DNA from: Beverwykella pulmonaria
Taxonomy: Eukaryota > Ascomycota > Dothideomycetes > Pleosporales > Melanommataceae
Assembly: GCA_001599595.1 (NCBI GenBank)
Contig: BCHH01000011.1
Coordinates: 1,075,894 to 1,139,893 of the forward strand
Length of the DNA stretch: 64,000 bases
Direction: 5' to 3'
Made by a program: the position numbers and the translations under genes. The notes beneath the pieces were generated by a model. It had not been told where the DNA came from. It was given only the letters and a program-made list of their open reading frames with translations, and made no database searches. This document shows, piece by piece, positions 1 through 10,218 of this stretch; position 1 is the stretch's first letter; each line of letters starts with the position of its first letter.

Positions 1-780
1 AATTTCGATAACACGCTAATTGTATTGTTGTTATCGGTAAATAAACGGCTACATTTCGCAGATACCCTGAGGCCGACTTCATAGATTTCGGAGCTATCTG
101 CAACACCACTCCCCAATGTCGGTTACTCGAGTTATCTAGTTGAACTATTCAATGGCCTTCTATAAAATCTATAATTCTGCTGAATAGCAATTTCTGTCGT
201 AAGCAAAGTTAATAATAGAGATCACATAATGTAAAGAGACGGTCCCGTAGAGTGCACATCATATGATGAGAGCTAAGTAGATAGTATAAACGAGGTGCTA
301 ACTACAGAATATTTTTATGTAAACATATAAGAGATAACGCATATTTGAGAAAAAAGGCAGCCAACTAGGAATATAGAACAGTGTAGGAACCCTGCCGCTG
401 GCAGATTATATAAGTTAAGCTGTTACACATAATAACGGACAATGTTTTTACTGAATTTGTTATTCCATTCATAGTAGAAAATCCTGGTTAGGAAGGATCC
501 AAAAGTTCACTCCGCCTCCTCGTCCAGCTCTGGCGATTTCTGCAATCTTCGGCTAGTCTAAACTGCTTTGACAGGGTTGGGAACAAAATTTATATTGACT
601 CAGTTTTCGTAAATATATTGATAGAAATCGAATGCAACCAACTTCAGCTCCCCTTTCCCGATCCCAAGTTTTTAGCTGGTGGAAATGCTGCCACAGCCTG
701 AACTAGGCTGACCAGAAGCTGCAATATCGTCAAGGGGATCACGATTGCGGCGAAGCTGGTCTTGAATGTTAGCAGGGATA
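1..780. other. AT-rich intergenic start of window
   Basis: No open frame of useful length and no recognisable RNA or repeat was seen. The stretch is AT-rich and lies downstream of the frameshifted gene that ends near 783. Confidence 0.5.
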
Positions 781-782
781 AC

Positions 783-1951
783 TCAATCATAAGAGGCTGA
801 GGCCACTCCACTCACAGGAATGTCCAGAACTTTACTGTGTCTCGTCTGTCCTTGAAGAGTACCCAGAAGTTCCATGGTCGGCTCTCCCTTTGGAAATGGT
901 GCATTTTTAAAATCACAGGCCACAAATACTCGAATGTCCTTGGGTCCCAATGCCCAGCAGGCTTCATAATCAGGTGCTTCATTGCAGGGTCGGCTGGTGT
1001 ACTTGTGTCCTGCAAAAGAGAGTTGAGCAATTTCAATGTCAACCGCTTCGAGCTGCAAGGTGCGCAGGTGCACCATCTCTGGCGACAGAGGATGGCATTG
1101 ATAAAGCCTTTAGAGTGCGATTTAGGTTCATCGCCGTAAGCGTTGAAAAGGATTGCGTAGGTCATAGCAACTTCATTTGCAAGTTGATCGTCCATTTGGT
1201 ATGGACGCGAAGAAAGCAAAATTGAGGGACGGGAAAAGATGCGGAGAACCTTTTCACCCGAATTTTCCGCAATCGTCAAATGCTCACAAATGTTCTCGGT
1301 CCAATCGATGGTTGCGTTGGTGAAGAAGGTAAGGGTATGGGCGTTCAATCCTTCCTTTGCGAACCCGGGCGCTTCCAGCGAACTGAGCAATTCGTCGATT
1401 TGCTCAGATGTCATAGGTATTGTCTGCATTGCTTCCAAAGCAATCCGTGCTTCTCTCCGTGATGGAACCAGACGATTATTGTTGATTAAGTCTGGAAGAC
1501 TAGCGTGGATTGCCATCGCAGGGCCTGGTTTATATCCAAGGAGAATGGGCACAAAAGATTGGTTGCTGTCTTCGAAAAAGGATGGCATTCCGAGCCAGAG
1601 TCCGACTGCGCGCATTACAGAAAAGCCAATGTCCTTGTTGCGTTCGTCATCATTGTCACTTTGCGACGAGAATTTTTCGTACAGAGGACCCGGACTAGAC
1701 TTTATTTCGTTTATGCAGTCTTGAATACTAAGTGGCTTGCTCCTCTTGAAGAACTGTAGCACGAAGAGAATCAATTGCAGGCGCTCCTCCACTGTTCTAT
1801 CGACTCGTGCACCTAGCCGTGCCTCAAAGTATTCTCTGAGCGTTTTGCGGAACAGTTTGTCCTTGGTATCCTCCTGAGTAGCGAGTTCATTCTCGACCCG
1901 GAGGGGATATGAGGCCAGCGCGTGTAGTTCTATGGGGGATGATGCGGCCAT
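783..1951 (-). pseudogene. hypothetical fungal protein, frameshifted near 1109-1111
   Basis: The ATG is at 1951 and an open frame of about 280 codons runs to roughly 1112. The uninterrupted frame continues to 812, but its tail looks like out-of-frame sequence. From about 1108 down to 783 a different frame carries a more protein-like stretch, with motifs such as SFAGHKYTSRPCNE, YEACWALGPKDIR and VACDFKNAPFPKGEP. The two parts join naturally if one A is missing in the minus-strand AAA run at 1109-1111. No signal peptide, membrane segment or known domain was recognised. It may be a young pseudogene, or a homopolymer error in the sequence. The total coding potential is about 388 residues. Function unknown. 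Confidence 0.5.
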
Positions 1952-2282
1952 TATACTTAGAATACGACGAATATATAATGACTATATTATCGAAGATAAT
2001 GTAGAAGTTGCCTGTTAATGTTTTGGGCGCTAAGCAAGTTGGTCAGTTAGGTGTATCTAGCCTTTTAAACTCTCGACGAATCCTCGCTCTGCCCCAAAGT
2101 ATGAGCCACCGCACAGACAACCTTGGAGGGCTTGCAAGGGAGCGCACTAGCGCGCGCTATCGTGGGGGTAAGCTCGTGACTAATACAATCTCATCGGCCC
2201 GAGCAAGGTGTGGTGGTTGGTTTTTTGGAGAAAAACAAGGCTATATTTGGGGGCGTAGGCTCGAAGTGGGTTCACGTGACTG

Positions 2283-2438
2283 CTATCTTGATGAGGCTCT
2301 TAAGCTGCCGTGAGCGTCAAACCTCATCAAGGGAGATTCAGCTGTCTTGATGAGGTTCTTAAGCTGCCGTGAGCGTCAAACCTCATCAAGGGGGATTCAG
2401 CTATCTTGATGAGGTTCTTAAGCTGCCGTGAGCGTCAA
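2283..2438. repeat. 59-bp tandem repeat, about 2.7 copies, each with an inverted repeat
   Basis: Units begin at 2283, 2342 and 2401; the third is truncated near 2438. The first two units carry CTTGATGAGG near the start and its exact reverse complement CCTCATCAAG about 25 bases later, so each can form a hairpin with a 10-bp stem. The loop contains the motif AAGCTGCCGTGAGCGTCAA. A further isolated CTTGATGAGG lies at 2592-2601. The units differ at only a few positions, which suggests recent duplication. No coding role is apparent. Confidence 0.85.
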
Positions 2439-2439
2439 T

Positions 2440-3230
2440 ACCTGATCCTGAATCTCACTCAGCGCGTCAATCGTGAGCCAGCTGTTCGGCCGAGCGCAAA
2501 GCGCGATAACTATCTACAACGGGCAAAAACAGAGAACTATGGGATGGTGGGCGGGATCGCAGAATTGTACAATCTGGGGCCGAATTGATTGCTTGATGAG
2601 GTTGCTGATAGTTGATGGTTGAGGCTCTGAGACATCCTGGGATCGACTCAGGAACTCTGCTGAGAAGCTTGGCGGCCTAATCCAGTATAGAACAAAACAT
2701 ATAGTCCGACAAATCTTCCTCCAGACCTCAACACAGACTAACTCGAATTCCCCCAGTCAAAATCCAGAATTTTCGCGTCAGGCCGGTACCAAGAGGAGAA
2801 GCAGTCCAAGAGATTCGAGAGTGACAAATATTCTCCCTTTGATGCTCCTCTGCTTACTTGCGTGTCTGATTTCAAGGTTTGGGATAGCATCTTGGACGCA
2901 GTTTCAACGGCGTCGTTGGATGGCAGTTTTTACAAGTCCTTTGTCGACAAGTCTCCACAGGCGCTATGCTGTAGTGATGAACGTATGTGGTCGCGGAGAA
3001 TCGTAGTTGCTCTACCCGGGTCTTTTGCGTTCCGTCACGATTGGCGCACATTGCTTTTGCCGGTTGGCAACAGAATTTTCCTATTACCCTTGTGGATAGT
3101 TTTCGGTGTGCTACCTGCAAATAGGTAACAGGGATCTTGTTGGAAGGTATATATGCCAATCAACGCAGAGTCAAAGTGTGTTCACATTTTGATCCGACAG
3201 ATCTTGTTGCCAAAGCCATAGTTCCATATC
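2440..3230. other. intergenic, weak ORF traces only
   Basis: A plus-strand frame at about 2862-3128 and an overlapping minus-strand frame at 2872-3159 are both short and lack recognisable motifs. I see no supportable gene here. The stretch lies between the palindromic repeat array and a relic gene, so it may be decayed sequence. Confidence 0.4.
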
Positions 3231-3233
3231 TAG

Positions 3234-3856
3234 TCATGTAGGAGAATCTGGGTAGAGTATCTGGCAGGCCACATAGAGATAACAGAATATGTAGATAATC
3301 TGAGCCATTTGCTCAATCTTTATCGAACTATTGCGAGTCGCCAAATCCAGCTCCAGCTTCCTCGTGCCATTCAACAAGGGGTTATGACGAAGGAGAAAGA
3401 AGTCGTCGGCTGCTATCTTCGAGAGGATGATGTTCGCGTGAGGTCCTGGGTCAAAATTCCATCCACACTTGCAATAATACTTGACGGACCAATTATAGAT
3501 GTCTCTGAACATGACATTCAATCCGTCAAATATAGAGCTGCAATTGCCATACTGCCCAAAAGGATCGGCCAAAGGCAAGAATTCTGCACCTTGTTCTTCC
3601 TTTAGTTTGACGTGATCTTACAGGTCAGTAAGTGTTGTCAGGACGCTGTTACCAATGATGTTCTCGATATCGAGTAGCATCTGAAAGCCAAAAGTGATCC
3701 AAAACGAAACTTCGTGAGTCTCAAAAGCAATCCTCAGGCCTTTTAGTCTCACAGATATGCTTGAGACTACCGTGGCTTGTGCTTTCTTCAACGGATAGCC
3801 AAGCTTGATACAGACACTTAGCCAATCCTGATCTCTTATAATTAGGCTGAGACCTT
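3234..3856 (-). pseudogene. relic of a large fungal protein gene, internal stop
   Basis: One minus-strand frame is open from about 3856 to 3234 except for a single TAA at 3618-3620. Before the stop it shows IRDQDWLSVCIKLGYP and SFWITFGFQMLLDIENIIG; after it, LADPFGQYGNCSSIFDGLN and FFLLRHNPLLNGTRKLEL. This reads as continuous protein sequence of about 205 residues. From memory it resembles the C-terminal half of large fungal proteins of the DUF6604 type (LDI.. helix, then NPLLCG-like motif), but that is a weak family call. The TAA lies inside GTAAGA, a possible splice donor; no well-spaced acceptor follows, so a nonsense mutation is the simpler reading. There is no N-terminal half in the window. 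Confidence 0.4.
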
Positions 3857-3859
3857 AGA

Positions 3860-4620
3860 CAAACACTTGCGAACTGTTCTACGATTCGCTGCATTTTAAC
3901 GCTTCAAACATTAAGGAGAGGACCTATCTACTTTGGTTTAGGTACAGGGCCATGTAGCAATCGAAGTGGGATCGACTTACATTTGCACCCAGTTAATTCC
4001 TTTTTCTCTAGACTAGCACTCGAAATTAATGTACCACTCGAAATTAATGCTCTACCCATGTTTATATTTAGTAGGAAGGGTTATGCATTGAATCCTCGTC
4101 ACTGTACCTATCTCTACCCTTGAGTTGCTTCTTCTACCGCTTCCTCAATGCACCCCACTTCTTATTAGCCTGATAATTCAACCATCGGCGTGAATTTCAC
4201 CCACTCAATCGTATTATTGTCTTTCAAATATATTACTACTCTTTCTCTTCATTCTAATTCGTGTTATGCGCTCTACCTCGTGATGATGCCATCGCGAATC
4301 CATATGTATCTCATCGTCTTCGAATATTACTATCGGCTGAAGTAAAGTTTGCCAAAATAGACGCTATTTTCAGCAACGAAGGACCAATACGGCAATCGGG
4401 ATAGAGGAAATAAATGTGCCAATAGCAATTTTAGCAGCATCTGCCGTATAGAAGGATGACGGTTCATGAAGGGCTGGCCGGTAGACAGGAGAGTTGAAGC
4501 AGTCTCAATGACATCTTGCTCGCAGATATTAAATCAAGCACGTAATGGGCTTCTAATCTTGCAGTTCTAGACATTAAATATCTTCAAGTCTGGAGAGTGC
4601 GTCCCATTCCTAACCCGACT
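3860..4620. other. intergenic, nothing recognised
   Basis: AT-rich sequence between the relic gene and the 3' end of the CFEM gene. A short local repeat of CTCGAAATTAATG occurs around 4019-4050. No ORF of interest. Confidence 0.4.
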
Positions 4621-5478
4621 TCACGGTAACTCAGTCCTTTCTCTCTCCCTCGCTACTCCAATACCATGCTCATCGGCCATCTCCTCGCGTTCAAGCGGTA
4701 TGCCCTTCCCTCCCTCAAGTTCATGACCTCTCCATATATCCTTTTCTTCCTTATCCTTCACCAAAGATCCTATCGCTGAGACTCCTTCCCGTCTTGCTCG
4801 TCGCCGCCTCTTCCAAAACCGATACCCCAACAACGCAACCAACACCACCACGAGCGTCGCGCCCACAGCGGTCCCAGCTGCTGCGCCAGCAGATAGTGAT
4901 GATGAACTTGCTCCAACATCTGCTTTCGATGTATCTTTCGTTCCCGAGGTGACTTGAGGCCCACTGGTGAGGACCGACGACGTAGTCGTACGCAGTGTCG
5001 ATCGCGATGACGCTATATCCACAGGCATGCTCGATTGTGTACCCGTTGACTCTCCTCTGGAACTTGAGATCGTTCTGGACGCCGACACAACAACAGACGT
5101 CCCCGAGCTGGTAAGTATGGGCACTCCTGCTGCTTGGCAAGTTTTCTCTACGGCATTAATCGTCGCTGCGTAGTCGCTCGAGGAACAGGCTTGATTTGTG
5201 CATGGCAGTACTGAGAGAGAGAGTGTGGCCCAGTACTTGCAGTGGCATGCAAAGTCAGAAAGACTTGAACAACCATCACTACCGAGGGGTGTGACGAAAC
5301 AGTTTAGCTAAAAAGATGGAAGGTTGTGTTAGCTTTCTACGCAACTGCCTTGAATAGTTGAATTGAAGGGGTGATTGAGTCTTACGGCGCATGATGGTAT
5401 GGCTTCGAGCTGTGCTACTGTGAACAAGGGTAGGATACAGAGCAGCAGAAAGAGGCCAGTACCCAAAGACTCGTGCAT
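4621..5478 (-). CDS. CFEM-domain single-pass membrane protein
   Basis: Two exons, 5386-5478 and 4621-5307, give 259 residues; the intron 5308-5385 has GTAAG and TTTTTAG ends and sits in phase 0. The protein starts with a signal peptide (LFLLLCILPLFTVAQ). A complete CFEM domain follows at about residues 28-93, with eight cysteines in the family spacing (PSCALNC, DGC, DFACHC, LPC, NQAC, KTC). A Ser/Thr-rich stalk leads to a glycine/alanine-rich region, one membrane helix (ATLVVVLVALLGYRFW) and a basic-then-acidic cytoplasmic tail. CFEM proteins act at the fungal surface as haem or iron binders or as receptor-like proteins; which applies here is not shown. A broken duplicate lies just upstream. 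Confidence 0.85.
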
Positions 5479-5754
5479 TGTACAGCGGACTAGTCGAGGC
5501 TGTGTCGGGGAGTGAGGGAAAACGCGGGGACGGTGGGCGCAAGGCTGAAGATAAACATGTCGTCCAAATACTAATTAGGCTCGATGCGGGATTGGGTTGC
5601 AGAAAGAGTCCTCGCTTAGAACAATGTGCAAGCATGAATACGAACTGCATCCTTCATTTATCCGCATCTGGAAGTTGCCCGGCGCGAACATCACACGCCA
5701 TAGGTTCATTTTCTCATAGCCGCATTCTCCATCACGTTGCCTTGCTTCTTCCCA

Positions 5755-6300
5755 TCAACTGTTCACATCACGGCAGCCCACCATCTGATCCCCTCTGCCC
5801 ACACCCCCAATTTCAATCGCCATACCTTTCACCGCGACCTCTTTACCACTATCGAGTTCGTAACGATAGTACCTCGGACCGACATCTTTGTTCTCCTCCG
5901 CTCGCACTCGTCTCGGTTCCGTGTCTTGTCTTCTCTTCTTCCAATACCTGAAACCTACGAATGCGACCACAATAAGGAGGAGGGTTGACTGATCACGATT
6001 CCCGCTGCGGCGCCTGCTGAGAGAGTGGCCTTGTTGGATTTATTCGTTGTCTACGGTACTGACGTCAGACTGGACGTGGATGTCGCGAATGTAGTAGGAG
6101 AAACCAACGAGACTCCATTGGTGAGCGAAACAACTAGCAACAGCTGAAGTGGTATTGGACAAAAGCAAAGCTGCCCCAGAAGTATTCGTCGGAATGTGAG
6201 GCTGAACCCCACTATCCGCTTGTTTAAAATTGTCCAAGACCAGAAACTTTCGTCGCTGCCTCGCCAAAGCATTCAAGTTAGTGATCAGGAACAAGATCCG
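5755..6300 (-). pseudogene. decayed duplicate of the CFEM membrane protein
   Basis: The frame 5755-5983 encodes a membrane helix plus basic stop-transfer and tail (LLLIVVAFVGFRYWKKRR, then a charged tail) that parallels the intact neighbour's LVALLGYRFWKRRRR. Immediately upstream, in a different frame, is SNKATLSAGAAAG, which matches the neighbour's SSSSLSAGAAAG before its helix. The two parts are separated by a frameshift near 5990. Further upstream (to about 6300) a Ser/Thr-rich stretch persists, with NTSG and SNTTSAV motifs, but no intact CFEM cysteine array. I infer a tandem duplication followed by decay. Confidence 0.6.
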
Positions 6301-6440
6301 TTCTCTTCGTCTACCCCAGCGTCACCGGAGAAAGTCATATTCTGCGATTTTTATGGGTACACCAAGTCCTACTAACATTAATGCGCGACCTTGGATCAGC
6401 TAGCTACATCAGGACAGGCCTAAACCGTTACAGACTTACG

Positions 6441-6946
6441 GCTGTTGATGGCCTTGACACTGAAAAAAGAGTTCACATTCTTAGCATCATCAACAAGATT
6501 CGTGAGCTCCATGTCAGCGAGGATGTTTCCCTACCTCAGGTAATGGTGCCTCTCTGGTAACTGAAAGCTAGAGACATACTCACCTCAAACAAAGCTTATA
6601 GTTATAGGTGATCAGTCTAGTGGGAAGTCGTCACTCCTAGAAGGACTTACTGGCCTGTCATTTCCCATTGCAAATGACCTTTGCACACGATTCGCCACGC
6701 AGATTGCCCTCCGTCGGCGCCAGCCCATGAAACGGCTGTGAGGGTCACGATTATTCCTAGGCCAATCGCGCAGGCAGACGACGAGTCAAGACACTCTCTC
6801 CAGAAATGGTCATTGATCTTCAAAATGACGACTTAATGGATACTGCTGGAGAGAACTTCGCTACTTCAAGCGCTAGGAACGAGCTGGTTGCAAAATATGA
6901 GCGATTTTGGAAAGCATTGGACATCATAAAGCAAGCAGTCGTATAG
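6441..6946 (+). pseudogene. dynamin-family GTPase relic with large internal deletion
   Basis: Exon-like sequence at 6441-6539 (VDGLDTEKRVH, IRELHVSEDVSLPQ) is followed by a 55-bp intron (6540-6594, gtaatg to caaag). Then come the dynamin P-loop GDQSSGKSSLLEGLTGL and NDLCTRFATQIALRR. A frameshift near 6720 moves the frame; the next segment, TAVRVTIIPRP, ends within about 35 codons. Another frame then resembles the C-terminal GTPase effector region (DDLMDTAGENFA, ELVAKYERFWKALD) and ends at TAG 6944-6946. Switch II, G4 and the middle domain are missing. Fungal dynamin-like genes of this kind are often numerous and non-essential. This copy cannot make a working GTPase. Confidence 0.7.
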
Positions 6947-7284
6947 GTTCCGGATCGGGTACCGTGAAATGGTAGATAGAAGTGCTTTGTATGGACGAAG
7001 ACGATCCAACATCGTCATTTATAATTAAGACTATTAAGGTCGTTATGATATCGTTCATTCGTATTTGATTGCTGTGTTTTGGGGAACGAAGGAACGAAGA
7101 GACGAGATCTCGGCACTCAAATTTGTCCGTTCAAAGGGTTACGCTCATTAGCCACAGACTTCGCCGGCTTCCTAGTTTAGTATAAACCATTGCCTCAAGT
7201 GCCACATCCTCACTAGAGACCAGAGCCAGTGCCGCCAATCTTAGTCTCTAGCCTCAAAGTCTCCAACCCCAAAATTATTCCTCA

Positions 7285-7490
7285 TCGTTCCTCAAGTCTT
7301 CTCTAGGCGAACCACGACCCGCGGTTTGCGTCTTCCTGTTCCTCCATGCGCGCGAGCACTGTCCATTCCCACAACTCGATTCACTTTCACCACGAAAACC
7401 ATTTTCCAAGAATCCGTTCACCTCTACCTCAAAATTCGTTCCTCAAGGCTCTTCTATGCGAACCGCGGGGCGCGGTTCGCGTCTTCCTGT
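7285..7490. repeat. two copies of a ~54-bp dispersed repeat
   Basis: Copies at 7285-7339 and 7437-7490 share the pattern CGTTCCTCAAG..CTTCT..GCGAACC..GCGG.TTGCGTCTTCCTGT. A third copy is at 11546-11598. The second copy holds a perfect hairpin, GCGAACCGCG GGG CGCGGTTCGC, at about 7459-7481. A reverse-complement fragment (CCTTGAGGAACG) occurs near 7646. The copies bracket the broken deaminase gene. No coding role seen. Confidence 0.65.
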
Positions 7491-7499
7491 GTACGGAAA

Positions 7500-8106
7500 G
7501 TCGGCTCAGTTATAGGTTAGGCGTTAATGAAACGTGATTCGTTATAAACCACCTCCTACCAGTTGTCAACTTTGTAGATTCTTACTACATCTGAACGAGG
7601 CTCTCTTCCATTTAAAAACCTTCGCTCAGGGTGTGGGCGGGATGCCTTGAGGAACGAAGAGAAAAGAGGCTACTAGGCCTCGACAAAAACCTCGATATGC
7701 ACTGCCACAAAGCCATAAACTTGGACACCACAAACTTAGCAACGCCGTAGTGACACGCACTGTCCCTTCAAACCTCTCAGGTCCCCGCACTCTTCAACAT
7801 AACCACTGTATTTACCCCACACTCTGTGCGTCACACTGGATTCATTGATTCGCTAGTTTCATGAAAACCAATCCCATGACTCGGCCTCCCGAATCGTAGC
7901 CTCGATGAGCTCCTCAAACCTCCTGTCACTCGCCACCATATTCTCGACTACAGTATTACAAACGATATCCCTTCGGCTGTCCTCGTTCTCCGCAACTCCA
8001 CCGCCCCTTTCTCCAACGTCCGTCCTCACACAGACGGCTCACGTAATCACAACCATATAATAGTCATCACAAGCAGTAGACTCATAGATAGAGTCTCATC
8101 CCCACA
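7500..8106. other. upstream region of the broken deaminase gene
   Basis: No ORF of interest. The stretch between the dispersed repeats and the ATG at 8107 presumably held the promoter. The last 60 bases are relatively A/T-rich and pyrimidine-containing, with CCCCACAATGAG around the start codon. Confidence 0.35.
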
Positions 8107-8536
8107 ATGAGTGAGAGCTTCGACTGGAACTACCCAGGCCTAAACTGGTCTCATTTTCACTCTCTTGCTAACCTCCTCTCAATTCGAAATGGCGGTCAGG
8201 CCGAACCTTCTTCGTTATCTGATATGGTGCTCGCAGAAGACTGGGATTCCGATGGCAGTGAAGATGGGGATGCGCCTAGCATAGATACTAGATTCGCTCA
8301 TCAAATATCAGATTCGGGGCATGGGAGGCTCAAGAGAAAGTTTCTTGATTGTTTAGCTGAATTCGCGGCTAACGAGAAGGGCGGAACAGCACTTGCTTGC
8401 TCCGCCATGAAGGAGGCTGAAGACAATGTCGTCATCTGGATTGCTCGTAATGAAGGCTTCTCAGATGTGGATAAGCCTGCGTTTGATAATTTGGGAAAGC
8501 TCCTAGGTTCGTTATCATGCAACAAAGGTACGTCCC

Positions 8537-8723
8537 TATCACGGTATATCACGTGAATATCACGTGCACCATATGATCTTGGATATCACGTGTACTGTAC
8601 GCTTAGTCAAATGTCTCGATTAGTCATGGCTGGATATATATGCTCGTCGATTTCCATAGCTTCTAAATCAACTCAGTCCCTGATTTATCTCGTCCATATA
8701 ACGTAACCGTGCACTCCGATAGT
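8537..8723 (+). mobile_element. 187-bp intron-borne element, copy A
   Basis: This block fills most of the first intron of the broken deaminase gene. It matches the reverse complement of 9851-10037 along its whole 187 bp with about eight mismatches. It contains several CACGTG palindromes within ATCACGTG motifs. The ends read TATCACGG and CCGATAGT, and the flanks share CCC, which could be a 3-bp target duplication. It is either a MITE-like insertion or an introner-like element. There is no coding capacity. Confidence 0.75.
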
Positions 8724-9850
8724 CCCATATGACTGCTGTATTTCTGCATACTGAACTCATGCTTATTGTCCAGCTGATCAATCTGAGATCCTCCTATGGG
8801 GAGCGATAGTCTTGTATCATCAAAGCCGGATTGAATACAGCTATATTCCTAACTTGAAGTCAAGCTTTAAAGCTTACGACGCAGTTCGCAGGAGCAACGG
8901 TACGAACATACCAAAAAACAGTTCAGTCTCTGATGCTACCCTATCCGCCCTGCGGACGCTTCTTTTTGATCGTAGCATCAACGATGCAAGCACCTTCGAA
9001 AAGCATACGGGGATCGTTATCGCATCATACAACCTGCGTCGGACAAAAATGATTGAGGAGGTTCTCTACAGCTCTTCAAGCGCGACTTCCAGATCGAAGG
9101 CCTTGTGGTTGGATATCTGCCTGCTCGCCCGGCTCCGAGTCGCATTCCAGAACTTCAAAGACATTGCTTTCACACTCCCGAGCTTCAAACAAGTTACGAT
9201 CACCCTAGTCCCTCGTCCTATTGCGCGTGCAAAACTATCTCAGCGTCCGTTCAAATTAGATCAAACCTTCGGTATCCTCCAACTTGATTTGGGTCCTGCT
9301 ACAACAAAGGCCGTTTTAGGCCAGAATTGGACTGTCGCTAGGATTGAACGCGAGTTCGCCAAACGGCAGAAACAAAAGCTGAACGTACACGCAGAGGTTC
9401 AAATGCTGATGTTTCTGAATACCACTGAATTATCCGCATCGGGCGTGTTCCCCTATTTTGGATGCAGCAAGCTAAGCTGCTTCATGTGCAACCGCTTTAT
9501 TCAGTCGTATGGACGATTCACGACAAGGGGGTGCCATGGACGCCTCTTCAGACCATGGACCGTGCCAAGTGTGGATCGACTACTGCCTGGTCAGGCCGAT
9601 CGGATAGCAAAGGCTCTTATATCAGTGCAAAAGGAGGTTGAGAAGAAATTGAAGGCGTTAGTCGACAGCCATATTCAGCACGAACGAACCTCAGTTGTTG
9701 GAGGAAGCAGTCTTTTAGATGGCCCGCAGGAGGAGTGCTCACAAAGAAAGTTGCAGATTGACCGGCTAAGGATGAACACAGAACGCGACAGGGTTGCAGA
9801 AATGTTCAGAAGGTGAGTGAGATCCAAATATCATTAGCTTATATTCACTT

Positions 9851-10037
9851 ACTATCGGAGTGCGCGGTCACGTAATATGGACGAGATAAATCAGGGACTG
9901 AGTTGATTTAGAAGCTATGGAAATCGACGAGCATATATATCCAGCCATGACTAATCGGGACATGTGACTAAGCGCACAGTACACGTGATATCCAAGATCA
10001 TATGGTGCACGTGACATTCACGTGATATACCGTGATA
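9851..10037 (-). mobile_element. 187-bp intron-borne element, copy B (inverted)
   Basis: This is the same element as at 8537-8723 in the opposite orientation. It lies in the second intron of the same gene, after the GTGAGT donor at 9813-9818. The flanks share CTT on both sides, again a possible 3-bp target duplication. The shared length with copy A is exact, which supports a discrete element and not random duplication of flanking DNA. Confidence 0.75.
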
Positions 10038-10218
10038 CTTACTCTTACCGAAAAATATTGGTGCTAAGGATCAAAAGGCAAACAGAGAACCCGATCAGTT
10101 CATCTAGGCACACCTATCCAACTCCAGAAGGAGATGAGCTGGAATCGGGATGCGATATATGTAAGAGGCCGACCACGAGAAGGTGCGATATTTGTAACAA
10201 AGACTTCTTCTGCAGGGA

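Noticed and set aside
812..1080. C-terminal tail of the uninterrupted 379-codon frame
   Set aside because: Composition (W, F, H clusters) looks like out-of-frame reading; the overlapping frame 783-1076 is more protein-like.
8537..10037. Reading the two 187-bp copies as long terminal inverted repeats of one transposon spanning exon 2
   Set aside because: The sequence between them is the conserved deaminase exon in correct phase with exon 1, not a transposase; separate insertions into two introns fit better.
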